Translations under genes and position numbers: made by a program | Part shown: positions 24,631 through 32,423 of the stretch, in pieces | Layout: the number at the start of each line of letters is the position of its first letter | How positions within the stretch are numbered: position 1 is the stretch's first letter | Notes under the pieces: generated by a model | What the model was told of the DNA's origin: nothing | The model's input: the letters and a program-made list of their open reading frames with translations, nothing else | The model's database searches: none | From: Acidimicrobium ferrooxidans DSM 10331 | GTDB taxonomy: Bacteria; Actinomycetota; Acidimicrobiia; Acidimicrobiales; Acidimicrobiaceae | Assembly (NCBI RefSeq): GCF_000023265.1 | Contig: NC_013124.1 | Location: forward strand, 186,001-250,000 | Direction of reading: 5' to 3' | DNA length: 64,000 bases

Positions 24631-25787
24631 GCCTCGGTGCACTGATCGGAGGCCTCGCTGCCATCGCGACCCTGGCCGGTGTCGGCAGGCCCCGTACAAG
24701 AGAGCATCGCAGTGGCCCGCGACCACTGCCGCGCACCGCGGGGATCGGCATCGTCCGCAGCGACGAGATCGTGGTTCGACTCGGGCGCTGGCGCCGTGTC
24801 GGCGTGGGGCGAGGATCGTCGTTGCTCGTGGTCGGCCCGACCCAGAGCGGCAAGACGCGCAGGGTCGTGGCGGAGAACCTGCGACGTCATCCGGGGACCG
24901 TCCTCGTCACCTCCGTCAAGGGTGACGTCCTCGATGCGCGTGCGCTCGAGCGGCGTCACGACCTCGGGGACGTGTGGGTCCTCGGTGATACGCCGCGAGC
25001 GACGCACGAGTGGCAGCCCTGGTTCGAGGCCATCGACGACACCCATGCACTCGCGATGGCAGATCGACTGCTGGCGATGGTGCCCGAGCGCAGAACCCCG
25101 AGCGCCGAGGTTCGGTTCTGGCACGAGCTTGCACGTCCCTACGTGGCCGCGTGGCTGCGCCTTGCGTGGTACGGAGAGCAGGTGCCGGTGGGTGAGTTGC
25201 TCGTCCGCGCAGCCGAGGTGGCGGGGGACGAACTTCGTGCGGCCCTTGATGAGACGGTCGCCGATGGCCGTCAGCGTGACTCGCTGCACGTGACCATCCA
25301 GGCAGCGCTCGGCGCGGCCCGAGGACCGAGGAGTCGTGGGTGGCCGGTCCGACTCGGCGAGGCCCTCGCCCCGACGGTCGTGGTGGTGGGTTCGCTCGCC
25401 GAGCAGGAGCGCCGCTCCGCCTGGTATGCGACGCTCCTCGACACGGCCTTCGAGGCCATCTTGCGCCAGCCGGCCAACACGCTCGTCCTCCTCGACGAGG
25501 TGGCCCACCTCGCGCCGGTGCCTCGCCTCGCGCACGTCGCTGCCGTCAGCGTGGGTCTGGGCGCACGGCTGGTGACGATCGCACAGGACTTTGCCCAGTT
25601 GGAGGCGGCCTTCGGGGTCGAAGCAGCCTCATTGGTTGCCAACCACCGTGCCCGACTGTTCCTCGACCCCGCCCACGATCCTGGGGTTCGAGCGCACCTC
25701 GCGGCCCTCGGGCTGCGAGGTGACGAGGGCGCCATCCTCCTCGGCCCTCGTGGTGCGCGGCGTCCGATCCTTGGGTCGGTGGCTTAG
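24627..25787 (+). CDS. VirD4/TraG-like coupling ATPase
   Basis: A 386-aa protein. One N-terminal membrane helix (S-L-G-A-L-I-G-G-L-A-A-I) is followed by the VirD4/TraG fold: Walker A G-P-T-Q-S-G-K-T, then V-T-S-V-K-G-D-V-L, Walker B T-L-V-L-L-D-E-V-A-H-L, and T-I-A-Q-D-F-A-Q-L. In type IV systems this protein selects the cargo and delivers it to the channel. The start overlaps the VirB4-like stop (ATGA). No relaxase or mobilisation gene accompanies it. Confidence 0.83.
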   Translation: MSLGALIGGLAAIATLAGVGRPRTREHRSGPRPLPRTAGIGIVRSDEIVVRLGRWRRVGVGRGSSLLVVGPTQSGKTRRVVAENLRRHPGTVLVTSVKGDVLDARALERRHDLGDVWVLGDTPRATHEWQPWFEAIDDTHALAMADRLLAMVPERRTPSAEVRFWHELARPYVAAWLRLAWYGEQVPVGELLVRAAEVAGDELRAALDETVADGRQRDSLHVTIQAALGAARGPRSRGWPVRLGEALAPTVVVVGSLAEQERRSAWYATLLDTAFEAILRQPANTLVLLDEVAHLAPVPRLAHVAAVSVGLGARLVTIAQDFAQLEAAFGVEAASLVANHRARLFLDPAHDPGVRAHLAALGLRGDEGAILLGPRGARRPILGSVA

Positions 25788-25817
25788 GTTCGGCGAGGCG
25801 CTGCCGATAGCTCGCAC

Positions 25818-26171
25818 ATGAGCCCTTCCACGATTGCGCAGGCGCTTGACGACGTCGAGGTCGCACTCACCGCTCTCGAGGCGGCACTCGACCGAGACGA
25901 CGTCGCTGCGCTCGGACCCGCGTCCAACGAGTTGGCTCGTGCGGCGGTGTCGCTCGGGTCACTCGTGGCCGAGGAGGCGCCGGTCGACGCCCTGGATCGA
26001 GAACGTTATCGCTCCCTCATGCCGCGCGTCGACGCGGTGGTCGCTGGCTGTGCGTGGCGTGCCATGCTGGTCGCGCAGCTCCTCCGCGACCTCGGAGCGG
26101 ATCTTGGTATCTACGGTCCGGATGGACTCCTCGAGGTGACCATCCCCGAGCGCTCGAGTCAGCTCGCATGA
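25818..26171 (+). CDS. FlgN-like flagellar chaperone candidate
   Basis: A 117-aa, mostly helical acidic protein that overlaps the flgK start by 4 bp. Its size, helical character and position directly before flgK and flgL are those of FlgN, which keeps these two hook-filament junction proteins unfolded for export. The end (G-I-Y-G-P-D-G-L-L) resembles the region before the C-terminal binding helix. Sequence similarity alone is too weak to be sure. Confidence 0.55.
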   Translation: MSPSTIAQALDDVEVALTALEAALDRDDVAALGPASNELARAAVSLGSLVAEEAPVDALDRERYRSLMPRVDAVVAGCAWRAMLVAQLLRDLGADLGIYGPDGLLEVTIPERSSQLA

Positions 26172-27556
26172 GCGGCGGTGCCCTCTACATCGCACTCTCC
26201 GGCCTCGAGGCGCAGCAGGTCGGGCTGGACGTCGTCGCGCAGAACGTCGCGAACGCCAACACTCCGGGTTACCAGAGCGAGTCGGTGGACCTCGCGAACC
26301 AGCAACTCCCAGGCAGCCCGGTCGGCGACGGGGTCACCGTGCAAGGAGTGCTCCAGGCGCAGAACACGTTCGCGCGCTCCCTCGAGCTCGGGTCGCAGGC
26401 GGCGTCGTCGTACGCGACGCAGTTGTCGTCCACGCTCACCGCGGCGCAGTCCGGGTCCTTCCAGGAGCCGTCGTCGACCGGCATCTCCGAGCAGCTCAAC
26501 GGACTCTGGAGTGCCTTTGGCCAGCTGTCCGACACGCCGACACAGCTGGCATCGGCACAGTCGGTCGTCGCTGCGGCGCAGCAGGTCGCCGAGGCGCTCA
26601 ACCAAGCGGCCTCCAACCTCACGGGTCTGTTCAACGACACCTCCCAGCAGGCTTCGCTGCTCGTGGCACAGGTGAACACGCAACTTGCGCAGGTGGCGTC
26701 GCTCAACGGCCAGATCGCGGCGCAGAGCGGCGGTGAGGTCGGAGCGGCGAACTCCCTCATCGATGCGCGCAACCAGGTGCTGTCCCAACTCGCCAACGAG
26801 ATCGGTGCCACGGTGGTTCCGGCGTCGTCCCAGCAGGTGAACGTCCTGGTCGGGGGAGTGACGCTGGTCCAGGGGACCCAGTCGAACGCGCTCGCCGCAG
26901 CGATCGCGGCTCCCGGCTCTCCGCCGACCGCATCTGGGACGGCCCAGATCCTGCTCGCGGGGACGAGTACCCAGGTGCCGGTCACGAGCGGATCGCTCGG
27001 TGGCATGCTCGCGTCGTTGAACAACAACCTCCCGCGCTACGGCACCCAGCTCAACGCGACTGCTCAGGCGTTGGCGACCCAGGTCAACGGGCTGCTCGCG
27101 TCTGGTCAGACCCAAGGCACCACTGGCCCGATTGCAGGCCCTCCGTTGTTCGTCGCGGCTGGAGGTGGCACGCTCGATGCCGGCTCGATCGCTGTCAACC
27201 CCCAGATCGAAGCCTCTCCGTCGCTGCTCGCGGCCTCGACGACGCCCTATGCCGGTGGCAATGGTCAGAACGCCGCCGCGATCGCGAACCTCGGCAGCGC
27301 CGCAGACGGCCCGAATGCACTCTGGTCACAGGCGGTGGGTCAGGTCGGACTCGATGTGCAGTCGGCGACGTCGCTCGCGACCTCCGCGGCCCAGCAGGCC
27401 CAGAGTGCTCAGACAGCGGAGCAGTCCTCTGTCGGCGTCGACGTCAACGGCCAGCTCGTCAACCTCGTCACCTATCAGCAGGCCTACCAGGCTGCAGCGA
27501 AGGTGATCTCGACGGTCCAGCAAGCCCTGTCGTCGTTGCTGTCCTCGGTGTCCTAG
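26168..27556 (+). CDS. flgK: Flagellar hook-associated protein 1
   Basis: Joins the flagellar hook to the filament outside the cell. The 462-aa protein begins with the rod/hook signature (A-L-S-G-L-E-A-Q-Q-V-G-L-D-V-V-A-Q-N-V-A-N-A-N-T-P-G-Y in overall layout) and ends with S-V-G-V-D-V-N-G-Q-L-V-N-L-V and Q-Q-A-Y-Q-A-A-A-K-V-I, the C-terminal D0 helix. The usual D-E-E-M of that helix is replaced by V-N-G-Q-L. The ATG at 26168 overlaps the FlgN candidate. Exported by the flagellar type III system with FlgL. Confidence 0.92.
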   Translation: MSGGALYIALSGLEAQQVGLDVVAQNVANANTPGYQSESVDLANQQLPGSPVGDGVTVQGVLQAQNTFARSLELGSQAASSYATQLSSTLTAAQSGSFQEPSSTGISEQLNGLWSAFGQLSDTPTQLASAQSVVAAAQQVAEALNQAASNLTGLFNDTSQQASLLVAQVNTQLAQVASLNGQIAAQSGGEVGAANSLIDARNQVLSQLANEIGATVVPASSQQVNVLVGGVTLVQGTQSNALAAAIAAPGSPPTASGTAQILLAGTSTQVPVTSGSLGGMLASLNNNLPRYGTQLNATAQALATQVNGLLASGQTQGTTGPIAGPPLFVAAGGGTLDAGSIAVNPQIEASPSLLAASTTPYAGGNGQNAAAIANLGSAADGPNALWSQAVGQVGLDVQSATSLATSAAQQAQSAQTAEQSSVGVDVNGQLVNLVTYQQAYQAAAKVISTVQQALSSLLSSVS

Positions 27557-27564
27557 GAGGGGCG

Positions 27565-28470
27565 ATGCAACCCATCATGACGTCCATCAGCCTGGCGAAC
27601 ACGCTGTCGTCCTCGCTCGATAGCTACCAAAGCCAGCTCAGCCAGCTCCAGGTGCAGCTGTCCAACGGGCAAGCCATCCAGGCGCCGTCGGACAACCCTG
27701 CCGGGACGGTGAACCTGCTTGGGGCCCAGACCCAGCTCGCCGCCTACCAGCAGTACCAGTCCAATCTGTCGTACGGGCAGACGGTGGCCCAGCTCGCGAA
27801 CTCCTCGCTGACGCAGGCGGTGAGCATCGTCCAGCAGGCTCGAAGCGTCCTGCTCCAAGCAGGTGCTCCCGGGGTCACCTCACAGGTCGCCTCGGGGCTT
27901 GCAACGCAGCTTCAGGGACTCGAGACCTCGCTGCTCGGCGTTGCCAACACGACGTATGAGGGCCAGGCCATCTTCGCCGGCACGGCGGACGTCGCAACCG
28001 CCTATGTCCAGCCTGGCGGGCCCGGTACTGCGGTGACCTATCAGGGGAATCAGCAGAGCGCGACGGTCGCGGGCGCGCCGGGCGTCGCTCTGGCGACCTC
28101 GTTGGCCGACCCATTCGGGGCCTCCAGCCCGACCGGCGGCGTGTTCGCCGCGCTGAACCAGGCGATCTCCGACCTGAGTTCCGGCAACACCTCGGCTGCG
28201 ACCACCACCGATCTTGCGTCGCTGACTACCGCGCTCCAGAACCTTACGAACCAAGCGGGGGCGGCCGGTGAGGCTGTCACGCAGTTCCAGAACCTCACGC
28301 AGCAGGTCACGGCGGCGATTACGCAGGTGCAGAGCCAGGTCTCCTCGCTGCAGGGGCTGAACTATGCCCAAGTCACGACCCAGTACCAAACGCTGCTCAA
28401 CAACTATCAGGTTGCCTTGTACGCAGCGGCCCAGGTCAAGCAGCCGACACTGGCCTCGTACCTCGCCTAA
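27565..28470 (+). CDS. flgL: Flagellar hook-associated protein 3
   Basis: A 301-aa flagellin-like junction protein, the second hook-filament adaptor. The N-terminal D0/D1 helices include L-S-Q-L-Q-V-Q-L-S-N-G-Q-A-I and P-S-D-N-P-A-G-T-V, the flagellin-family signature. The middle has Y-E-G-Q-A-I-F-A-G-T, characteristic of FlgL. The C-terminus is a long Gln- and Thr-rich helix. AGGAGG lies four bases before the ATG. It follows flgK by 8 bp. No flagellin gene is present in the window. Confidence 0.9.
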   Translation: MQPIMTSISLANTLSSSLDSYQSQLSQLQVQLSNGQAIQAPSDNPAGTVNLLGAQTQLAAYQQYQSNLSYGQTVAQLANSSLTQAVSIVQQARSVLLQAGAPGVTSQVASGLATQLQGLETSLLGVANTTYEGQAIFAGTADVATAYVQPGGPGTAVTYQGNQQSATVAGAPGVALATSLADPFGASSPTGGVFAALNQAISDLSSGNTSAATTTDLASLTTALQNLTNQAGAAGEAVTQFQNLTQQVTAAITQVQSQVSSLQGLNYAQVTTQYQTLLNNYQVALYAAAQVKQPTLASYLA

Positions 28471-28507
28471 GGGATCTCGCATGACACGCACAACGGAGGA
28501 TGCCGCT

Positions 28508-28978
28508 ATGGCCATGACCACCACGCAGCCGGCGATCGCGACGGTGCCGATCACCTTCCCGGTCGGTGTGCCCGGCTTCGAGGAACATCACCGCTTCCAC
28601 CTCGTCGGACTCGGCCCCGCCTATGGACCGTGGCTCGCGCTCCGATCCGCGATCGAGGGAGGTCCGACCTTCGTCGTCGCCCAGCCCTATGAGCTCGGCG
28701 TCGAGCTGACGGTCGAGATCGACGACCTCCATCAGGCCGTGCTCGGCATTGCGGATCCGCAGCAGGTCCTCGTGCTGGTGGTTGCGACGCTGCGCAACCC
28801 ACACCCGACCGTCAACCTGCGCGCTCCGATCGTCGTGAACGTCGAAGTGCTGCGCGCGGCGCAGATCCCGCAGGATCGGGACGACTACCTGCTCGAGGCG
28901 CCGGTGACCGTCCCGCTCTACGACACCGCTCGCCTGCGCCCGTCGGAGGCGAGCGACGAGCCCGGGGCTGATCGCTGA
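28508..28978 (+). CDS. fliW: Flagellar assembly factor FliW
   Basis: Binds flagellin and antagonises CsrA, so that flagellin translation matches export. The 156-aa protein has the family features: F-P-V-G-V-P-G-F-E-E-H-H-R-F near the N-terminus and N-P-H-P-T-V-N-L-R-A-P-I-V-V-N in the middle (the T-V-N-L-x-A-P motif). I chose the ATG at 28508 because GGAGG at 28495-28499 precedes it; an ATG at 28481 is in frame. It is downstream of flgL, while csrA faces it on the other strand. Confidence 0.92.
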   Translation: MAMTTTQPAIATVPITFPVGVPGFEEHHRFHLVGLGPAYGPWLALRSAIEGGPTFVVAQPYELGVELTVEIDDLHQAVLGIADPQQVLVLVVATLRNPHPTVNLRAPIVVNVEVLRAAQIPQDRDDYLLEAPVTVPLYDTARLRPSEASDEPGADR

Positions 28979-29344
28979 GGCCCCACCGTCAGGATCACGC
29001 GTGGCGCTGCCTCGGCGCGACGGGATCTGCCGACGCCCGAGGTTGGCGCCCTCGACCGACACGGTTGGTTGGCTGCCAGGATGGGGAGCTGCGGCCTCTC
29101 CGCCCCCGCATCGGCTCATGGCTCGCGAGTCGGTGAGCGGCCACTCTCGTGTCATGACGGTGGTCGGCCACGAGGGAGGCGTCGTTCGACGTCGGTCTCG
29201 AGCGACAGGCTCGTTCGCACTCAGTTTCGCGATTGACCGTGCCGTCGTCGTGGTCCGCGCTCGACGTGGCGAAGCACGGTCACAACTGGCCGCCGCGCCG
29301 GTCGCAAGGGCGTGTCGAGAGCGTGATGAGTGCGACCTCGATCC
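28979..29344. other. 366-bp gap between fliW and csrA without a supported gene
   Basis: Both flanking genes converge on this stretch. A 115-codon GTG frame (29001-29348, plus strand) is open but Arg-rich, unlike any family I know and without a ribosome binding site. I saw no strong terminator hairpin. Confidence 0.4.
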
Positions 29345-29587
29345 CTAGGCCTCGGCTCCCGGGCCTGAATCCTCGAGATGCGCTGGATCTGTGAGTACTC
29401 GAGCACTCTCCGCGGCCTCACGGTTCGCCTGTTGGAGCGCCTCGAAGACTTCTTGTCGGTGGACGTCCACGGATTTCGGCGCCTCGATCCCGATCCGCAC
29501 CTGATCTCGATGCACATCGAGCACTGTGATGACGATGTCGGTGCCGATCACGATGCTCTGGCTCGCCTTGCGTGTCAGGACTAGCAC
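29345..29587 (-). CDS. csrA: Carbon storage/translational regulator CsrA
   Basis: A small RNA-binding regulator, 80 aa, that represses flagellin and other mRNAs. The conserved core is L-V-L-T-R-K-A-S-Q-S-I-V-I-G followed by I-T-V-L-D-V-H-R-D-Q-V-R-I-G-I-E-A-P-K. The second residue pattern is V-L-V-L instead of M-L-V-L: the GTG at 29587 is the start, with AAGGAGG eight bases upstream. The frame is open further upstream but that part does not resemble CsrA. It is divergent from cheA and faces fliW. Confidence 0.93.
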   Translation of the reverse strand: MLVLTRKASQSIVIGTDIVITVLDVHRDQVRIGIEAPKSVDVHRQEVFEALQQANREAAESARVLTDPAHLEDSGPGAEA

Positions 29588-29763
29588 CGCGCCTCCTTGC
29601 GCCCGAAGGCACTCGTTCATGCCCCCACCAGGGGGCAGTTCCTCCACGGTCGAGAGGCCTCTTGCAGCTCTTTGCGCTGCTCTGTGCCCACGACGCGCCT
29701 CGTTCGCAAGTGTAGCATCACGGTCGGACTCCGATCCGAGTTCCTTCATCGATCGCTGAGGCT

Positions 29764-29791
29764 TCAAGCGAACGTCGCAACGTGCCGATGC
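29764..29791 (+). promoter_or_regulatory. Candidate sigma-28 (FliA/WhiG-type) promoter before cheA
   Basis: TCAA, 16 nt, then GCCGATGC resembles the flagellar sigma consensus TAAA-N15-GCCGATAA. It lies 27 bp before the cheA ATG, in the divergent csrA-cheA gap. The -35 half deviates, so confidence is limited. Confidence 0.35.
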
Positions 29792-29818
29792 GCCAAGGTA
29801 CGAGTGATCGGAGGAGCG

Positions 29819-32005
29819 ATGACCGGCGCTTCGCCAGAGGAGCTTGCGGAGTTCCTTGCGGAGTCACAGGAGAACTTGGACCGCTTCGATCGTGACGTAC
29901 TCGCGCTCGAGTCGGACCCGTCCAACCGTGACGCGGTGGCCTCGGCCTTCCGCGCGATCCACACGCTGAAGGGCACATGCGGCTTCCTCGGCTTCGGCCG
30001 TCTCGAGGGGCTCGCGCATGACGGGGAGAGCTTGCTCGCACGGGTGCGCGACGGGGCGGTGCGAGTGGACGCCGCGGTAGCAGACGCGTTGCTGGCTCTC
30101 GAGGACGCGGTTCGCAGGAGTCTCGACGCCATCGCCGCCACCGGCGACGAGGACGACGAGCACTGGGAGGAGCTCCGCGCACGCTTGGTTGCGCTCGCGG
30201 AGCAGGCCCACGAGGCGCCGCGGTCGGTCGCGGGCGCGAACGCCGTCGTCTTCGCGCCAGCGCCATCGTCGGGCGCGCCTGCCGAGCTCTCGTCGGGACC
30301 CGAGTCGCAGGCGTCCGTCGAGGGCGACGTGGCGCGCGGCGCCGAGCCGGATGGGAAGTCTGGCGCTCGGCCGACACTCGGCGAGACCGCGGTGCGCGTG
30401 GACGTCGGGCTCCTCGACCGTCTCATGAACCTCGTTGGGGAGCTCGTGCTCGCGCGCAATCGGGTCATGCAGCTCGCCCAATCCGAGGGCAGTGCGGCGC
30501 TCGCAGCGAGCACGCAGCAGCTCAGCATCATCGCCTCCGAACTGCAAGAACAGGTCATGAAGACGCGCATGCAGCCGATCGACACCCTGTTCGCGAAGTT
30601 GCCTCGAGTCGTCCGCGACCTCGCCAGGGAACTCGGTCGCGAGGTCGAACTCGTCCTCGAAGGGCGCGACACCGAGCTCGACCGCACGATCATCGAGGCG
30701 ATCCGCGATCCCATGACGCACCTCATCCGCAACGCCATCGACCACGGCATCGAGCCACCCGACGAGCGCCGGTCCCAGGGCAAGGCGGCCCATGGCGTCC
30801 TGCGCATCGACGCCTACCACGAGGGCGGGTCGGTGATTATCGACGTGAGCGACGACGGGCGAGGCATCGATCTCGAAGCCGTGCGGGCTCGTGCGCTCGC
30901 CCGCGGTCTCGTGCACGCCGACGAGCTCGCACGACTCGGGCCGCGGGAGGTGGCCGAGCTGATCTTCGTGCCCGGGTTCTCCACCGCGACGACCGTCAGT
31001 GCGGTGTCCGGCCGTGGCGTCGGCATGGACGTGGTCAAGACCAACGTCGAGAGCGTCGGCGGCAGCATCGACATCGACTCGGATCCGGGCCGAGGTACGC
31101 GGATGCGGCTGCGCATCCCGCTGACGCTCGCGATCATCCCGGCGCTCATGGTCGAGACGCACGGGCAGCGCTTCGCGATCCCGCAGGCGGCGCTTGCCGA
31201 GCTGGTGCGGCTCGAGCTCGATGGTCGGCACTCGCTGGTCGAGATCGTCGACCACACCCCCGTGCTCCGCCGACGCGACCGTCTGGTTCCGTTGCTCGAC
31301 CTCGGAGCGATCCTCGGGCTTGCGCCGCCCTTCCCCGAGCGAGGACTCGATGCGGTGAGCGTGGTGATCTTGAGCGCTGGCGCCACGAGCTTCGGGATCG
31401 TCGTCGATCGGATCGTCGACACGCAAGAGATCGTGGTCAAGCCGCTCGGACAGTTCGTGAGCCAGCTCCAGTGTTACTCCGGGGCGACCATCCTCGGCGA
31501 CGGGCGGGTCGCGCTCATCGTGGACGTTGGCGGGATCGCGCAGCTCGGCGGTCTCGCGGTGGAGCGTGCACACGAGACGACGTCCGAGTCGGTAGGGGAA
31601 GCCGAGTCCGAGGCTGAGCCCGTGATCGTCCTTGCTGCGGGCGGGACGGAGCGACTCGGGGTTCGTCTCCGCGAGATCGAGCGCCTCGAAGAGTTCGCGC
31701 TCGGCGCGGTCGAGTACGTTGAAGGGCACGAGGTCGTTCAGTATCGCGGTGGCGTCATGCGTCTCGTCCGCCTCGCTCACCTGGTCGGGCTGGCGTCCCA
31801 GCCTGCGCGCCCCGACCCGATCAACGTGATCGTGGCCGTTGATCCTGCTGGGCAGCTCGTCGGGCTCGTCGTCGACGAGGTGCTCGACATGGCGCTCGCC
31901 CCGGTGAGCAGGACGCACGGCGCGATCGTGCTCGACGGCAAGCTCGTCCGGGTCCTCGAACTCGACGCGCTGCTCGAGCGTGCGGGTGAGGTGAGCCATG
32001 TCTGA
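29819..32005 (+). CDS. cheA: Chemotaxis histidine kinase CheA with two CheW-like domains
   Basis: A 728-aa cytoplasmic kinase. Hpt domain with the phosphorylated His48 in A-I-H-T-L-K-G-T; a linker without an obvious CheY-binding P2 domain (residues 115-185); dimerisation helices (D-R-L-M-N-L-V-G-E-L-V-L-A-R-N-R); HATPase (H-L-I-R-N-A-I-D-H-G-I-E, G-R-G-V-G-M-D-V-V); then a first CheW-like domain (about 435-580) and, unusually, a second at the end (about 590-725, with V-V-D-E-V-L-D-M). The ATG has GGAGG five bases upstream. It heads the cheAWBR unit. Confidence 0.94.
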   Translation: MTGASPEELAEFLAESQENLDRFDRDVLALESDPSNRDAVASAFRAIHTLKGTCGFLGFGRLEGLAHDGESLLARVRDGAVRVDAAVADALLALEDAVRRSLDAIAATGDEDDEHWEELRARLVALAEQAHEAPRSVAGANAVVFAPAPSSGAPAELSSGPESQASVEGDVARGAEPDGKSGARPTLGETAVRVDVGLLDRLMNLVGELVLARNRVMQLAQSEGSAALAASTQQLSIIASELQEQVMKTRMQPIDTLFAKLPRVVRDLARELGREVELVLEGRDTELDRTIIEAIRDPMTHLIRNAIDHGIEPPDERRSQGKAAHGVLRIDAYHEGGSVIIDVSDDGRGIDLEAVRARALARGLVHADELARLGPREVAELIFVPGFSTATTVSAVSGRGVGMDVVKTNVESVGGSIDIDSDPGRGTRMRLRIPLTLAIIPALMVETHGQRFAIPQAALAELVRLELDGRHSLVEIVDHTPVLRRRDRLVPLLDLGAILGLAPPFPERGLDAVSVVILSAGATSFGIVVDRIVDTQEIVVKPLGQFVSQLQCYSGATILGDGRVALIVDVGGIAQLGGLAVERAHETTSESVGEAESEAEPVIVLAAGGTERLGVRLREIERLEEFALGAVEYVEGHEVVQYRGGVMRLVRLAHLVGLASQPARPDPINVIVAVDPAGQLVGLVVDEVLDMALAPVSRTHGAIVLDGKLVRVLELDALLERAGEVSHV

Positions 32006-32423
32006 GGTCTCGACGCTCGCGACCTTCCAGGTGGCCCATCTCCGGTTGGCGCTCGATGTCGAGCGCGTTCAGGAGGTTCTGCGCCGCCAGGAGGTCACGC
32101 CGGTGCCGCTGGCTCCGAGTTCGGTCGAGGGGCTCATCAATCTTCGAGGCCAGATCGTGACCGCACTCGACCTCGCCGACCCGCTGGGGGTGACCGAGTC
32201 CGGGACCCGCGAGACGGCGTTGATCGTCCGTGTGGGCGACGAGCTGCTCGCGCTGCTCGTCGACGACGTCGGCGACGTGATCGAGGTGCCCGACGAGCAG
32301 CGTGCACCGATCCCGGAGACGCTCCTCCCACCGCTGTCGGACCTCGCCGCCAACGTCGTCGTCGGCGCTGACGACGTGGTCGTCGTGTTGGACCTCGAGC
32401 GACTCCTCGGTGCGTTCCGTTGA
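31998..32423 (+). CDS. cheW: Chemotaxis coupling protein CheW
   Basis: A 141-aa adaptor that links CheA to chemoreceptors. The SH3-like fold is seen in L-A-L-D-V-E-R-V-Q-E-V-L-R, I-N-L-R-G-Q-I-V-T-A-L-D-L and L-L-V-D-D-V-G-D-V-I-E-V, all standard CheW positions. It overlaps the cheA end by 8 bp and its stop overlaps the TTG start of cheB. No chemoreceptor gene is in the window. Confidence 0.93.
   Translation: MSEVSTLATFQVAHLRLALDVERVQEVLRRQEVTPVPLAPSSVEGLINLRGQIVTALDLADPLGVTESGTRETALIVRVGDELLALLVDDVGDVIEVPDEQRAPIPETLLPPLSDLAANVVVGADDVVVVLDLERLLGAFR

Noticed and set aside
20934-25787. Integrative conjugative element
   Set aside because: Only the secretion-like genes are present. No relaxase, integrase, replication gene or direct repeats were found at the edges, and the base composition matches the neighbours by eye.
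29001-29348. 115-codon GTG frame between fliW and csrA
   Set aside because: No ribosome binding site or family match, and it runs into the end of csrA. A small real gene cannot be fully excluded.
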